A stretch of DNA of 64,000 nt from Tricholoma matsutake (Eukaryota; Basidiomycota; Agaricomycetes; Agaricales; Tricholomataceae): the NCBI GenBank assembly GCA_026075535.2, contig AP026543.1, positions 8,308,001 to 8,372,000 of the forward strand, given 5' to 3'. Every line of letters begins with the position of its first letter. The stretch's first letter is position 1. The notes below the pieces were generated by a model. That model was given only the letters and a program-made list of their open reading frames with translations. It was not told the origin of the DNA and made no database searches. This document shows, piece by piece, positions 19,251-29,539 of the stretch. The translations under genes and the position numbers were made by a program.

Positions 19251-21518
19251 TTTTTTTTTTTTTTTTTTTTTTTTTTTGGGTCAACAATTTATAACGCGGG
19301 GCTCAATCGCAGTCCGCGGGTCAAGATACAAACAAGGTACTACTAAGACTACGCATTCCCTATGTCCGCATCCCACACCAGGTCCCTTGCAGAAGCCACG
19401 TTATGGCGGGCATACCAGCGTTGTCCTCTCAGACAGGAAAGGCAATAATCTCTAGGGGACGGGCCCCCCCCACAAAGGCTAGCTGTTAGTTCGCCGTCTG
19501 GTGCTATCTCAGTCCCCCCGGCCACATATCCGACCGAAGTCAGATCAGGCGCAAGCAGTGTCAATTCACCGTAAGTCCTCCCTTGCGGGAAGAGTAACCA
19601 TCTTTCACCAGACAACGAGGATTGACCACCCCAGGTGAGTGAGGTGGACCATCACTGTGTCCATGCACAAGTGACAGTGACGAGGCAGCTGGTTATTCAC
19701 CGGAACTGCCGTAGCTGGTTATTCACCGGAGCTACTGTAGGTAGGGGGTCGAGGCCCCCCCCACGAGCAAATGCTACACTGAGCATGCACTCGGTGACAT
19801 CATCCCCCCCGCAGTGGGGGGAAGGTAAAGGGTGGCGACATATTGTCACCATCCCGACAACAGCCCTGGTGGGCGGTGAAGAGAAGGGGGGGTCCCCTTC
19901 TTCAAGCTCGGCGTGGTCATTGGCGGGGGCCATGAGGACGTCGACGCCGTTCCGGGGACAAGGGTTCCTCGGTTGGAGGCTCTGCCGCTGGTGGAGCAGA
20001 CTGAGCCGCCTGCATCGCCGCATAGGAAGCCTGGAAGGCTGCCGGAGACATAAGGTCGAGGGGAGCTGATGCCGCGCGAAGCGACTCCATCATGCTCCCT
20101 GAAAATCACCAGGTGGTGGTGAAGAGCTCCCACGCCATCTGACGCCAAGAGTTCCTGTCGTTGAGAGGAACTGCGGACACTCGGACGGTACCTACAAAAG
20201 AGGTCATCATGTCCAGTAGATGTAGCATGGCATCAGAGGTGGCTTCGATTTCCAACCTCTGATCCCTAGATAACGGCACTTTGTCCTCCACCAGCTCGGG
20301 GATGGGGGGCCAAGGCGGTAGCGGGGCAGGGGATGCCTCCGGATAAAGGAGCTCAGCGATGCCAAGCTCCTGTGAGTATATATCCTCCTTTGGGAGGCTA
20401 CGAGCCCAGCGCTTGTGTTCGACGTCGACACCAAGTGCCCATCGTACACGATTGATCGTTTTCCTCGAGGAGAGCCTAGGCCCCCCCTCGGCAAAAAGGA
20501 GAGCCTCTTGCATAGCAAGAGAGTCATTGTCGTCATCATCGTTAGGGTCGGAGAGGTCTTCCCCAGCCCATAGATCTCTAGCTGCCCTGAAAGCAGCTGC
20601 TACCTCCGATTTGTCTTGCACGAACCGGGTGTCGTAGTCTTGGACGCCATCATCAAAGATGTCGCCCGTGATCAAAATGGGGTCGCGTAGACCCCGATGT
20701 GGTGGTTGTTGGCCTCTGGTTCGCCGTTTGGGCATTGAGAGTATGTGTGTTAGTGCTAGTAGATGATGGTAAGAATCAAAATACGCAGCGTGGAATCGAT
20801 AACAGCTGGTCCCTTATCTACATTCCGGGTCCACCCGATCCAGCCTCCGAACGCTCTGAGGGGGCGAGCAAGCCGCACATCCTGCTGCCTAGTGGGAGAA
20901 TATTGAACCCGGGTCATAACACCCTAGAAGAGTGAGCACCGGAGGTAGAGAGTTGGCGGAGAGTGGCGGCCACCAGGGCATCGACCTAGCCGCCAGGGGG
21001 CACCATCGCCTGGCCCCTTTTAACGATGGTGTATTCCAATGGGTAGTCAGTGTAGCATGTCTCTAGTAATAGAAACTCACAGAGCATGGAGGCTGGAAGC
21101 CTCCCAGACAACCAGCAATCCAGTGATAACGTCCCTTCTCCCTAAGCCAGACCTCCCCCAACTAAACGAGTGTGTCGACTTGGGCAAGCGTTGAAGCAGG
21201 CATCCCACACCCACTCTAAGCCCCCAGAGGGACCCAGACTACTCTTTCATAAACAACACTCACCTAGTCAGGATCCTCGAAGCCCAGGAGAACGAGACAG
21301 ATAGCAGCCATTGTCAAAAACAATGACTGGGGCATCCCCGGGGATTGGATGGACGGATCTCTTAGCAAATCAGGGCAAGCCTGGAGACGCTGAGAGCGTT
21401 CATGATGGTGAAATCCGATCGAAAATCAGACAAGAATTGAAGTGTCGACGTCGCATGCAATGTTGAGCAGAGGTGTTTACCACTATTTATGGTGGTTGTA
21501 ACAAGTCAAGGAGCGTTG
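19251..21518 (-). mobile_element. Full-length B retroposon, copy d, with 12 bp TSD
   Basis: Poly(T) 19,251-19,277, subfamily-2 3'UTR, ORF from ATG at 20,735, and 5'UTR to 21,515. The host sequence GCGAGTCCATTG is duplicated at 19,239-19,250 and 21,519-21,530. The 3'UTR is diverged from the other full copies yet keeps the terminal shared tail and the GC-rich hairpins. Confidence 0.92.
19880..20735 (-). pseudogene. B-element ORF with premature TGA (copy d)
   Basis: The frame from 20,735 is intact to 20,106 (209 codons) and reads the standard B architecture (LITGDIFDDGVQDYDT, LWAGEDLSDPNDDD, ELGIAELLYPE, ELVEDKVPLSRDQR, WRQMAWELFTTTW). It meets a TGA exactly where the other copies have an Arg codon in TTTWRLSE. 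In-frame coding continues beyond (LDLMSPAAFQASYAAMQAAQSA, then an Arg/Pro-rich end to ~19,880). A CGA-to-TGA transition explains the stop. Confidence 0.8.
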
Positions 21519-21632
21519 GCGAGTCCATTGTTTATATGCAACATGGACGTCCTGCGCCCACAGCACACAGTCTATCGTTTGCCTTGAGGCTAGCTTGGGG
21601 GCTGCTCTCGGCATAGTTGAGGGCCTCTTGCA

Positions 21633-23858
21633 TTTTTTTTTTTTTTTTGGATCAGAATTTATAACGCGGGGCTCGAGCGCAGTCCGCGGAGCAAGGTACA
21701 AACTCGGGTACTACTTTATCTACGCGTTCCCCTCGCCCATCCCCCACTCAGGTCCCCGTTTTAGCCACCTTTAGGCGGGCAGTTCCACAGACGTTGGCCT
21801 CTCAGCCAGGAAAGGCAATAATCTGGAGGGGGCGCCCCCCCCTCCCGAAGTTAGCCATTAGATCGCCCCCTGGAGCAAACGGTCCCCCAGCCACATGTCT
21901 GACCGAGGCCAGACCAGGCGCAGCAGTGTTAATTCACCGTAAATCCCCCCTTGCAGGAGGAATAACCGTCTGCGTTTTTCCAGCCAACGAGGATTGACCA
22001 CCCCAGACAAATGAGGTGGACCATCACCGTGTTGTGCACGAGTGACAGTAACAAGGCGGGTGGTTGTTCACCTGGTTATTCACCGTGACCGCCGTAAGTA
22101 GGGGGCCGAGACCCCCCTCGAGCAAATGCACCTAAGTGCACGCACTCGATGACATCGTCCCCCCCGCAGTGGGGGGAAGGTATAGGGAAGCGACACCGTG
22201 TCACCCTCCCGATAGTGGCCACCAGTTACTTGGTGGCCGTGAATGTAGAGGGGGATAGCCCCCTGTACTAGTTGCGGCGCTGCTGTCCACGAGGACCTCG
22301 AGGACGACGGCGCCGTGCTGGGGACGAGGGTTCCCCAGATTGAAGCTCTGATTGAGCAGTGTGCACCGCCGCGTAGGAAGCCCGGAAGGCTGCTGGAGAC
22401 GTGAGGTCGAGAGGTGTCGGAACGGCTGCTAGTTCCGCCGACATCGTCTCAGACAGTCGCCAGGTGGTCGTGAATAACTCCCAGGCCATTTGGCGCCATG
22501 TGTTCCTCTCTGCAGGGGGAACGGCGGATGTACGGACGGTACCAATGAACATGGTCATCGCGTCAAGTTGGTGTAACATGGCATGAGAGGTGGCTTCGAT
22601 TTCCAACCTGTCATTCACAGATAGCGGCACTTCGTCCTCCACCAACTCAGGGATGGGGGGCAAAGGCGGTAATGGGGCAGGGGATGCCTCCGGATAGAAG
22701 AGCTCGGCCATGCCGAGCTCCTGTGAATACATGTCCTCGCGTTCGAGACTGCGAGTCCACCGTTTATGTGCGACATGGACGTCCTGCGCCCACAGCACAC
22801 GGTCTATCGTTTGCCTCGAGGCCAGCTTGGGGCTGCTCTCGGCGTAATTGAGGGCCTCTTGCATAGCAAGAGAGTCCTCGTCATCCTCAGGGTCGGAGAG
22901 GTCTTCTCCAGCCCATAGATCTCTAACTGCCCGTAGGGCAGTAGCTACATCCGGATCGTCTTGATCGTACCGGGTGTCGTAGTCTTGGACGTCATCATCA
23001 AAGATGTCGCCCGTGATCAGAACGGGGTCGCGTAGACCCCGATGTGGTGGTTGGACTCTGGTTCGCCGTTTGGGCATTGAGAGAGAGTGTGTGTTAGTGC
23101 TAGTAGATGATGGTAAGAATCAAAATATGCAGCGTGGAATCGATAACGGCTGGTCCCTTATCTACATTCTGGGTCCACCCGATCCAGCCTCCTAACGCTC
23201 CGAGGGGGCGAGCAAGCTGCACATCCTGCTGCCTAGTGGGAGAGTATTGAACCCGGGTCATGACACCCTAGACGAGTGAGCACCGGAGGTAGAGAGTGGG
23301 TGGAGAGTGGCGGCCACCAAGGTAACGACCTAGCCGCCAGGGGGCACCATCGCCCGGCCCCTTTTAACGATGGTGTATTCCAACGGGTAGTCAGTGTAGC
23401 ATGTCTCTAGTAATAGAAACTCACAGAGCATGGAGGCTAGAAGCCTCCCAGACCACCAGCAATCCAGTGATAACGTCCCTTCTCCCTAAGCCAGACCTCC
23501 CCCAACTAAACGAGTGTGTCGACTTGGGCGAGCGTTGAAGCAGGCATCCCACACCCACTCTAAGCCCCCAGAGGGACCCAGACTACTCTTTCATAAACAA
23601 CACTCACCTAGTCAGGATCCTCGAAGCCCAGGAGAACGAGACAGATAGCGGCCATTGTCAGAAACAATGACCGGGGCATCCACGGAGATCGGATGGACGG
23701 ATCTCTTAGCAAATCAGGGCACGCCTGGAGACGCCGAGAGCGTTCGTGATGGTGAAATCCGATCGAAAATCGGACGGAAATTGAAGTGTCGACGTCGCTT
23801 GCAACGTTGAGCAGAGGTGTTTACCACTGTTTATGGTGGTAGTAACAAGTCAAGGAGC
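21633..23858 (-). mobile_element. Full-length B retroposon, copy e
   Basis: Poly(T) 21,633-21,648, 3'UTR, ORF 23,077-22,268, 5'UTR to the B terminus at ~23,857. It is nearly identical to copy a at 1084-3317 along the entire length, with scattered single-base changes. No TSD is visible because the right flank is another B tail rather than the continuation of the left flank. Confidence 0.88.
22268..23077 (-). CDS. B-element ORF protein, 269 aa
   Basis: An intact frame from ATG at 23,077. It differs from the ORF at 1726-2535 by only a few residues (for example Thr for Ala in the ERN(A/T)WRQ segment and Arg for Cys in the basic tail). Architecture: acidic N-terminal block, ELGMAELFYPE, Pro-rich, ELVEDEVPLS, probably helical core, LDLTSPAAFRASYAA, basic tail. 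Function unknown. Confidence 0.7.
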   Translation of the reverse strand: MPKRRTRVQPPHRGLRDPVLITGDIFDDDVQDYDTRYDQDDPDVATALRAVRDLWAGEDLSDPEDDEDSLAMQEALNYAESSPKLASRQTIDRVLWAQDVHVAHKRWTRSLEREDMYSQELGMAELFYPEASPAPLPPLPPIPELVEDEVPLSVNDRLEIEATSHAMLHQLDAMTMFIGTVRTSAVPPAERNTWRQMAWELFTTTWRLSETMSAELAAVPTPLDLTSPAAFRASYAAVHTAQSELQSGEPSSPARRRRPRGPRGQQRRN

Positions 23859-24373
23859 GATGTTGTTGGCATCTACTCGAAGGGGGCCTTGGCCCCCTAT
23901 CCACGGTAGTTCCGGTGAATAACCAGGTGAACAACCAGCTACCACATCTCTGTCACTCGTGTGGGAGCGCGGTGATGGTCCACCTCATTCATCTGGGGTG
24001 GTCAATCCTCACTGGCCGGGAACATGCAGACGGTTATTCCTCCCGCAAGGGGGGGGGATTTACAGTGAATTAACACAGCCGTGCCTGATCTGACTTCGGT
24101 TGGATATGTGGCTGGGGCCCGTTCTGCACTGGCGGACGAGTTAATGGCTAGCTTCGGGAGGGGGGGCTCCCCCTCCAGATTATTGCCTTTCCTGGCTGAG
24201 AGGCCAACGTCTGTGGCACTGCCCGCCTAAAGTGGCTAAAATGAGGACCTGGGTAGGATATGGGTGAGGGGAAGCGTAGTTACAGTAGTACCCAAGTTTG
24301 TATCCTGCTCCGTGGACTGCGATCGAGCCCTGTGTTATAAATTGTTGACCCAAAAAAAAAAAAAAAAAAAAAA
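23859..24373 (+). mobile_element. B retroposon 3' tail, 5'-truncated
   Basis: Plus-strand B 3'UTR beginning near the GGGGGCC..GGCCCCC hairpin and ending in TTGTTGACCC and 22 A (24,352-24,373). Confidence 0.75.
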
Positions 24374-25107
24374 CTCGAGACCATATATTACGCATCTGCC
24401 ATGCAGTAGATCGCAAAGAGACTCCTGCTAGCCCAGACTCCGTCGAAGGCTTCCACAAATTTATGGACAATAATCCTGCTCTAGGATCGTTCACCCTGCT
24501 TGCATGGGATCCAGGATAGGTTGTGCGCGCAGGGCATATGACCCTCGTCTGGTTCTGGCTAGTGTTATTGGTATGTCGGGGTGGCTGTAGAGCACCAGAT
24601 GAGTCCATTAACCCTCATAAAGGGGGCCCACCCATGTTCAGAAGCGACTGTCAGGGAGGGGGGACATAACACCAGGCACTGGTTTGGGGAGGCGCCTGAG
24701 CGCTTTCAGATCAATTTAGGTGCCCGTCCAAAGTGTGATATCACACTTTGGCAGCACCTAAATGTCGGTCATGTGTTATGACTTTGTCGACTACACTTTC
24801 CTTTCTGAGCTGAGAGGCTCACGTCAGGGCGGCAGTCTCCCCTAAATCTTGCACTCATACCCGTAGGGATTCGGGGAACATGACATCGTCGAGCCCGGGT
24901 TGTCGGTATGCCACCACTGGCAAGTCCGTTTACTTGATAAAGGGGGCCCCCTTAGTGGTCATTGCAGCTATCCAGGTGGTTGGTGTGAAGATCAGCAGGA
25001 GGAGGACTTGGGCTGGGCATAGTGTACTCTGTTTGTATGTCTCTACCGCAGACTGCATTCAGGCATCGCGTTATAAATTTTTGACCCAAAAAAAAAAAAA
25101 AAAAAAA
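24374..25107 (+). mobile_element. LINE 'L' 3' end with poly(A), carrying a palindrome insertion
   Basis: The last ~45 codons of L ORF2, with damage, and the L 3'UTR to poly(A) at 25,088-25,107. A ~50 bp foldback sequence replaces the usual bases at 24,714-24,763 and is not seen in the other L 3'UTR copies. Confidence 0.8.
24714..24763. repeat. 50 bp foldback palindrome in an L 3'UTR
   Basis: The outer arms ATTTAGGTGC (24,714-24,723) and GCACCTAAAT (24,754-24,763) pair perfectly. The inner arms CCAAAGTGTGAT (24,728-24,739) and ATCACACTTTGG (24,740-24,751) also pair perfectly with no loop. Only a 4 nt and a 2 nt bulge separate the two stems. Other L copies lack it (compare 3345-3390, 18,778-18,830 and 29,200-29,240), so it is an insertion of unknown type. 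Confidence 0.9.
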
Positions 25108-28100
25108 GAGCCTCCTTGGAGACTGATAAGACACGCCCCATCTGCCCACAACAGGGAAGGGGAGGAAGTTATCGGTGCACCGATGAGCCCCAACTGGGGT
25201 ACCTTGGTATGACCATCAGGGGTTGACACCCCTCCACGCGTGGCTGTCTACTTTGCAAACAGCATTGCTAATCTCAGACTGGGTCTCCGCCGAGATCTGA
25301 TCGACGATCATGACATTCTTCTATTCTCCCTCAGAATAGGGGAAGATGTCATGTTACTCGCTAACGTCTATTCAGACAGCCAATACTTGGCCATCACACT
25401 TCTTTATGAAAGTGTCATGATGATCCCATGCTTGCACTTTATGTGTGGTGACTTCAACATGAGACACGCCTCCTGGGATCCCCAAGGGCCTGAACACTCT
25501 ATCCACACTGACCACTTGGTGGAAACAGCAACGGCTCTAGGCCTAACAAGGGCAGCCATCACACTCTTGTATGAAAGTGTCATGACGATCCCACGACTAC
25601 ACTTCATGTGTGGCAATTTCAACATGAGACATGCCTCCTAGGACCCCCAGGGGCCTGAACACTCCATTCATGCCAACCACTTAGTAGAAACAGCAATGGC
25701 ACTAGGCCTAACAAGGGCTCTCCCCACTGTGGAGGGACCAACCCATTTTCCCCCACAACAGGGCTTTCACCCCACGGTGATCGACCTAATGTTTATACCC
25801 ATGGATCTAAGATTTGTGTTGTACTGCGATATTGTCCCAGAAGTCAGGGGTATGTCTGACCACGCTCCCCTGACACTGACACTACCTGGTCTGGGATCTC
25901 TGGTCCCGGTCACCAAGTGGGCAATCAAAAAAGGATCCGAGGAGGAAGCATCATATCTTGATGCTGTCTCCTCCGCTTTAAATCCATGGCTTCAGTGGCA
26001 TGGAAATACTTTGGCAGAGATCGATGACATTGTTTCGGTGATATCAACGATTTTAAACAAGGCATGGGATAACCATGCCAAGGAATCTCACCTAGGCAAG
26101 TCATCCAAAGGATGGTGGACAGACAAATGCAAAGGTGCACTTGACGCTTACAGAGCCACTCGAGATGAGGAGGACTGGAAGCATTACCGCAAAGTCATCC
26201 AACATGCGAAATGCGACTTCTTCAATGACTGCATCCAAGAAGTGGCCACTATGAACAGATGACCCTGGGACCTTGTGTCCTGGACCTATCAAAGAAACCT
26301 GCCATCGTACGAGGCAATCTCCTATCGGGGAAAGCCTTGCAACGATCTTGATTCCCTGTGGGCTGCCCTTGATGGCTCATATAATGCTGCTTCAGACCGA
26401 GTTGTAGATCTGAGCATCCTAAACAATCTGGATCTGGTGCCTGAAAGGGCCTGGATCCTGTTCTCCATTATGGAAATGAAAGAAGTGCTCAGTGCGTGTT
26501 CTTCCCATTCCGCTCCAGGTCCCGATCATGTTACATGGTCACACCTAAAACACTGGTGTAGCAACCCTGAGGTAGCAGGTCTCATCACCCGCATAGCCGA
26601 GGCTTGCATCACCGTTGGCCACTGGCCAGCACACTTCAAGGAATCCCTGTCGGTTATTATCCCAAAACCAGGGAAACCTAATTACTCTATGCCAAAGTCA
26701 TTCAGGCCTATTGTGCTATTGAACACTCTGGGCAAATTAGTCGAGAAGATGCTGTCTAGGTGGCTTCAGTTCGATGGAGTGGCCCATGAAGCCTTCAAGC
26801 AAAACCAGTTCGGAGGAGTTGCCCAGTGTTCCATGGAGGATGCAGGAATCTACCTTACCCACCTAGTCAGAGCAGGATGGGCCCAAGGTCTCAAAACGAG
26901 CGTTGTTGCATTCGACATCACCCAATTTTTCCCCTCCTTGAACCACCAGGTTCTGCTGGAGATCATCTCTCGGTTGGGATTCCCTGCGCAAGTAGTGAAT
27001 TTCTTCTGTTCCTACCTTGTCAGTCGGAAGACGACCTATAAGTGGAATACCTTCTCATCTGGCTCCTTTGCAGCAGATGTGGGGGTGGGACAAGGGTCTG
27101 CCTTGTCCCCTGTCCTATCGGCGTTATACCTAACGCCCATTATGAAGCTCTTCAGAAGAAGCAACATCGGCAGAGATGCCGATCTCATGTCTTATGTGGA
27201 TGATGGCACTCTCATCACCTGCTCTGCACAGCTGGAGAATAATCTCCCCCTTCTCAAAGAAGCGTATGGCTGGATCTTCCAGGCATTCACCTCCCTCAGA
27301 CTTGTCCTGGAACATGACAAATCGGAGATATTCCACTTTTCTAGGTCGAGGAGCTTCACCCCTCTACCAATAGATTTAGGGTTTGCCCCGTACACTGGCA
27401 ACTCACCTCTCAAACCCAAGACTACCTGGAGGTACCTTGGGTTCTTCTTTGATCACAAGCTCTCCTTCAAGGAACACACGCGATTTTACTCCACCAAAGC
27501 CCTCACAATGGCGAGGGCAATGGGAATGCTCGGCAATTCTGTCAGAGGGCTAACCCCCATGTAGAAACGCCTCCTGTACCACTCATGCATCGTACCCATT
27601 ATGACGTATGGACTGAGACTCTGGCATTTCAGGGGCGCACATGTCAAAGGTGTCATCAAAACGCTGGCCCAGGTGCAGTCCATCACTGCATGCTGGATCC
27701 TCGGTGACTTCCGTACCACCCCTATCGGTGGACTGGAAAGTATTGCAGGACTGTTGCCCATGCAACTGTTACTGTGTAGATTAGTCGACAGAGGGGTATT
27801 TAGAACCCCCCTGCTGGCCCCATCTCACCCCCTGAGAGCAATCTTGGGAGCGAAACACGTTGGCATGACTCACCCTCATGACTTAGGTCTCTGGGGAGGG
27901 GACGTGCTCAACACACTCACACTACAGGGCCCGTCTGTCGCTTCTGCAACAGCACTGGCCCTTGTACCGGATGATGAATTCGACCCCTTTGGGGAAGAAA
28001 ACATGCCTGGAAACAGAGTTAAGGACTTGTTCCCCACTCACTTTTCCTCTCATCGCCTTGCCTCCAAGGAGGACGAGGCGAGGAAATCTTACAGGAGTGA

Positions 28101-29539
28101 CCTTGACAAAGCCTGGGCTTCTGCCCAGGTGGAGGAAGACACTCTCATCGTTGCAGTGGACGCGTCAGTGCCCACCGATGCTAAATTCCAAGCTGTCGCT
28201 TGCGCACTCGTCTTCGGACAAGGTGAGCAAGTCAATCGCATTGTCTCAGCTTCTGGGAGGGGAACCCCCCCAGAAGTCAAACTATTCGCCCTCCAGCTGG
28301 GCATCTCAGCTGCTTGCAGCAGGGGCTGCAGAAAGCTGGTGATCTTCTCGGATTCTACAGTGGGCATCGAGTCCCTTGTGGATCCAACACCACATTCTGG
28401 GCAAATATTTGCCCTGGACGCTTGTCGCTCACTTCATCCCTGGCTAGCTGGAGACAAAGAGAGAAACGTTACATTCTGGCATGTCCCCTCGAAATTCGAG
28501 TGGAACATACACAAGTTGGCTCACGATGTCGCTACATCTACCAAGATCTCCATGGGCAGACACCCTTGGATGTCTCTAGACTACCTTAAAAACCAGGTCA
28601 AAACAGCGGTTTGTAAGGATTGGCACACATGGTTCGCTGAACCGTCATATCGTGGATGGCATTTCCTCCAACTCAAAGGAGTCAGAGGAAAACCAGTACT
28701 ACCCTCAACCCACAAGGGTGGTTGAAAGTCATGGGGAACAGTACTACTGACACTTCCCGTGCAACTCGTATGATCACTGGCCATGCTCCCATAGGGGAGT
28801 ATTGTCATCGTTTCTCTCTCGAAGGGGAATACCAATGTTGGTGTCTCGGTCCTGAGATTCAAACTCGGGATCACATTCTGTGCATCTGCCCAGCAGCAGA
28901 TCACAAAGAAACTCGTGCAAGCCCAGACTCTGTCGAAGGCTTCCATGAATTCTTGGACAATAACCCTGCAATAGGGTCGTTCACCCCATTAGCATGGGAT
29001 CCAGGATAGGTTGTGCACGCAGGGGGTATGACCCTCATCTGGTTCTGGCTAGTGTGATCAGTATGTTGGGGTGGCTGTAGGGCACCAGACGAGTCCATTA
29101 ACCCTCACAAAGGGGGCCCACCCGTGTTCAGGAGCGACTGTCAGGGAGGGGGGACACAAACCCAGGTACTGGTTTGGGGAGGCACCTGAGCACTTTCAGA
29201 TCTACTGTCGGTTGCATGTTATGATGACTCAGTCGACTATGCCTTCCTTTCCAAGCTGAGAGGCTCACGTTGGGGTGGCAGTCTCCCCTAAATCTTGCAT
29301 ACATACTGATGGAGTTGTGGGGAACACAACATTGTCAGGTCCGGGTTGTCAGTATGCCACCACTGGCAAGTCCATTTACTCAATAAAGGGGGCCCCCTTA
29401 GTGGTCATTGCAGCTATCCAGGTGGTTGGTGCAAAGATTAGCAGGAGGAGGACTTGGGCTAGGTGTAGTGTACTTCATTTGTATGTCTCTGCTGCGGACT
29501 GCGATTGGGTGCCGCGTTATAAATGTTTGACCCAAAAAA
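25108..29539 (+). pseudogene. LINE 'L', longest single copy: APE-RT-RNase H, 5'-truncated
   Basis: This is the best view of L ORF2. It starts inside the endonuclease (WRLIRHAPSAHNREGEE), then has HFMCGDFNMRHASWDP, the DLMF / SDHAPLTL endonuclease end, and the RT (26,275-27,564: APGPDHVTWSHLK, FRPIVLLNTLGKLVEKML, QFGGV, FDITQFFPSLNHQ, GVGQGSALSPVLSAL, SYVDDG). RNase H follows (27,601-28,725: VAVDAS, ELFALQLG-like, IFSDS, KLAHDVA) and then CWCLGPEIQTRDHILCICP and AWDPG (ends 29,009). The 3'UTR runs to 29,533 with six A. Stops at ~26,260 (TGA), 27,562 (TAG) and one in the duplicated APE unit, plus a small deletion near 28,722, inactivate it. APE+RT+RNase H places it near Tad1-like or I-like fungal LINE clades; the exact clade is undecided. 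Confidence 0.9.
25391..25720 (+). repeat. 165 bp in-frame tandem duplication in the APE domain
   Basis: 25,391-25,555 is followed immediately by a diverged copy at 25,556-25,720. Each encodes 55 residues running from AITLLYESVM through HFMCG(D/N)FNMRHAS to TALGLTRA or its equivalent. The first unit has the catalytic GDFN; the second has GNFN and a TAG in place of Trp. Confidence 0.9.

Larger units (their letters stand above)
17444..21632 (-). mobile_element. B retroposon copy i, broken by two insertions
   Basis: Minus-strand B sequence is split into 17,444-18,010 (3'UTR part and ORF C-terminus), 19,139-19,250 (ORF middle) and 21,519-21,632 (ORF, further N-terminal). It is interrupted by an L copy (18,011-19,138) and by a full B copy (19,251-21,518). 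The true 3' tail and the ORF start are missing. The fragment ends at the poly(T) of copy e at 21,633. Confidence 0.8.
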
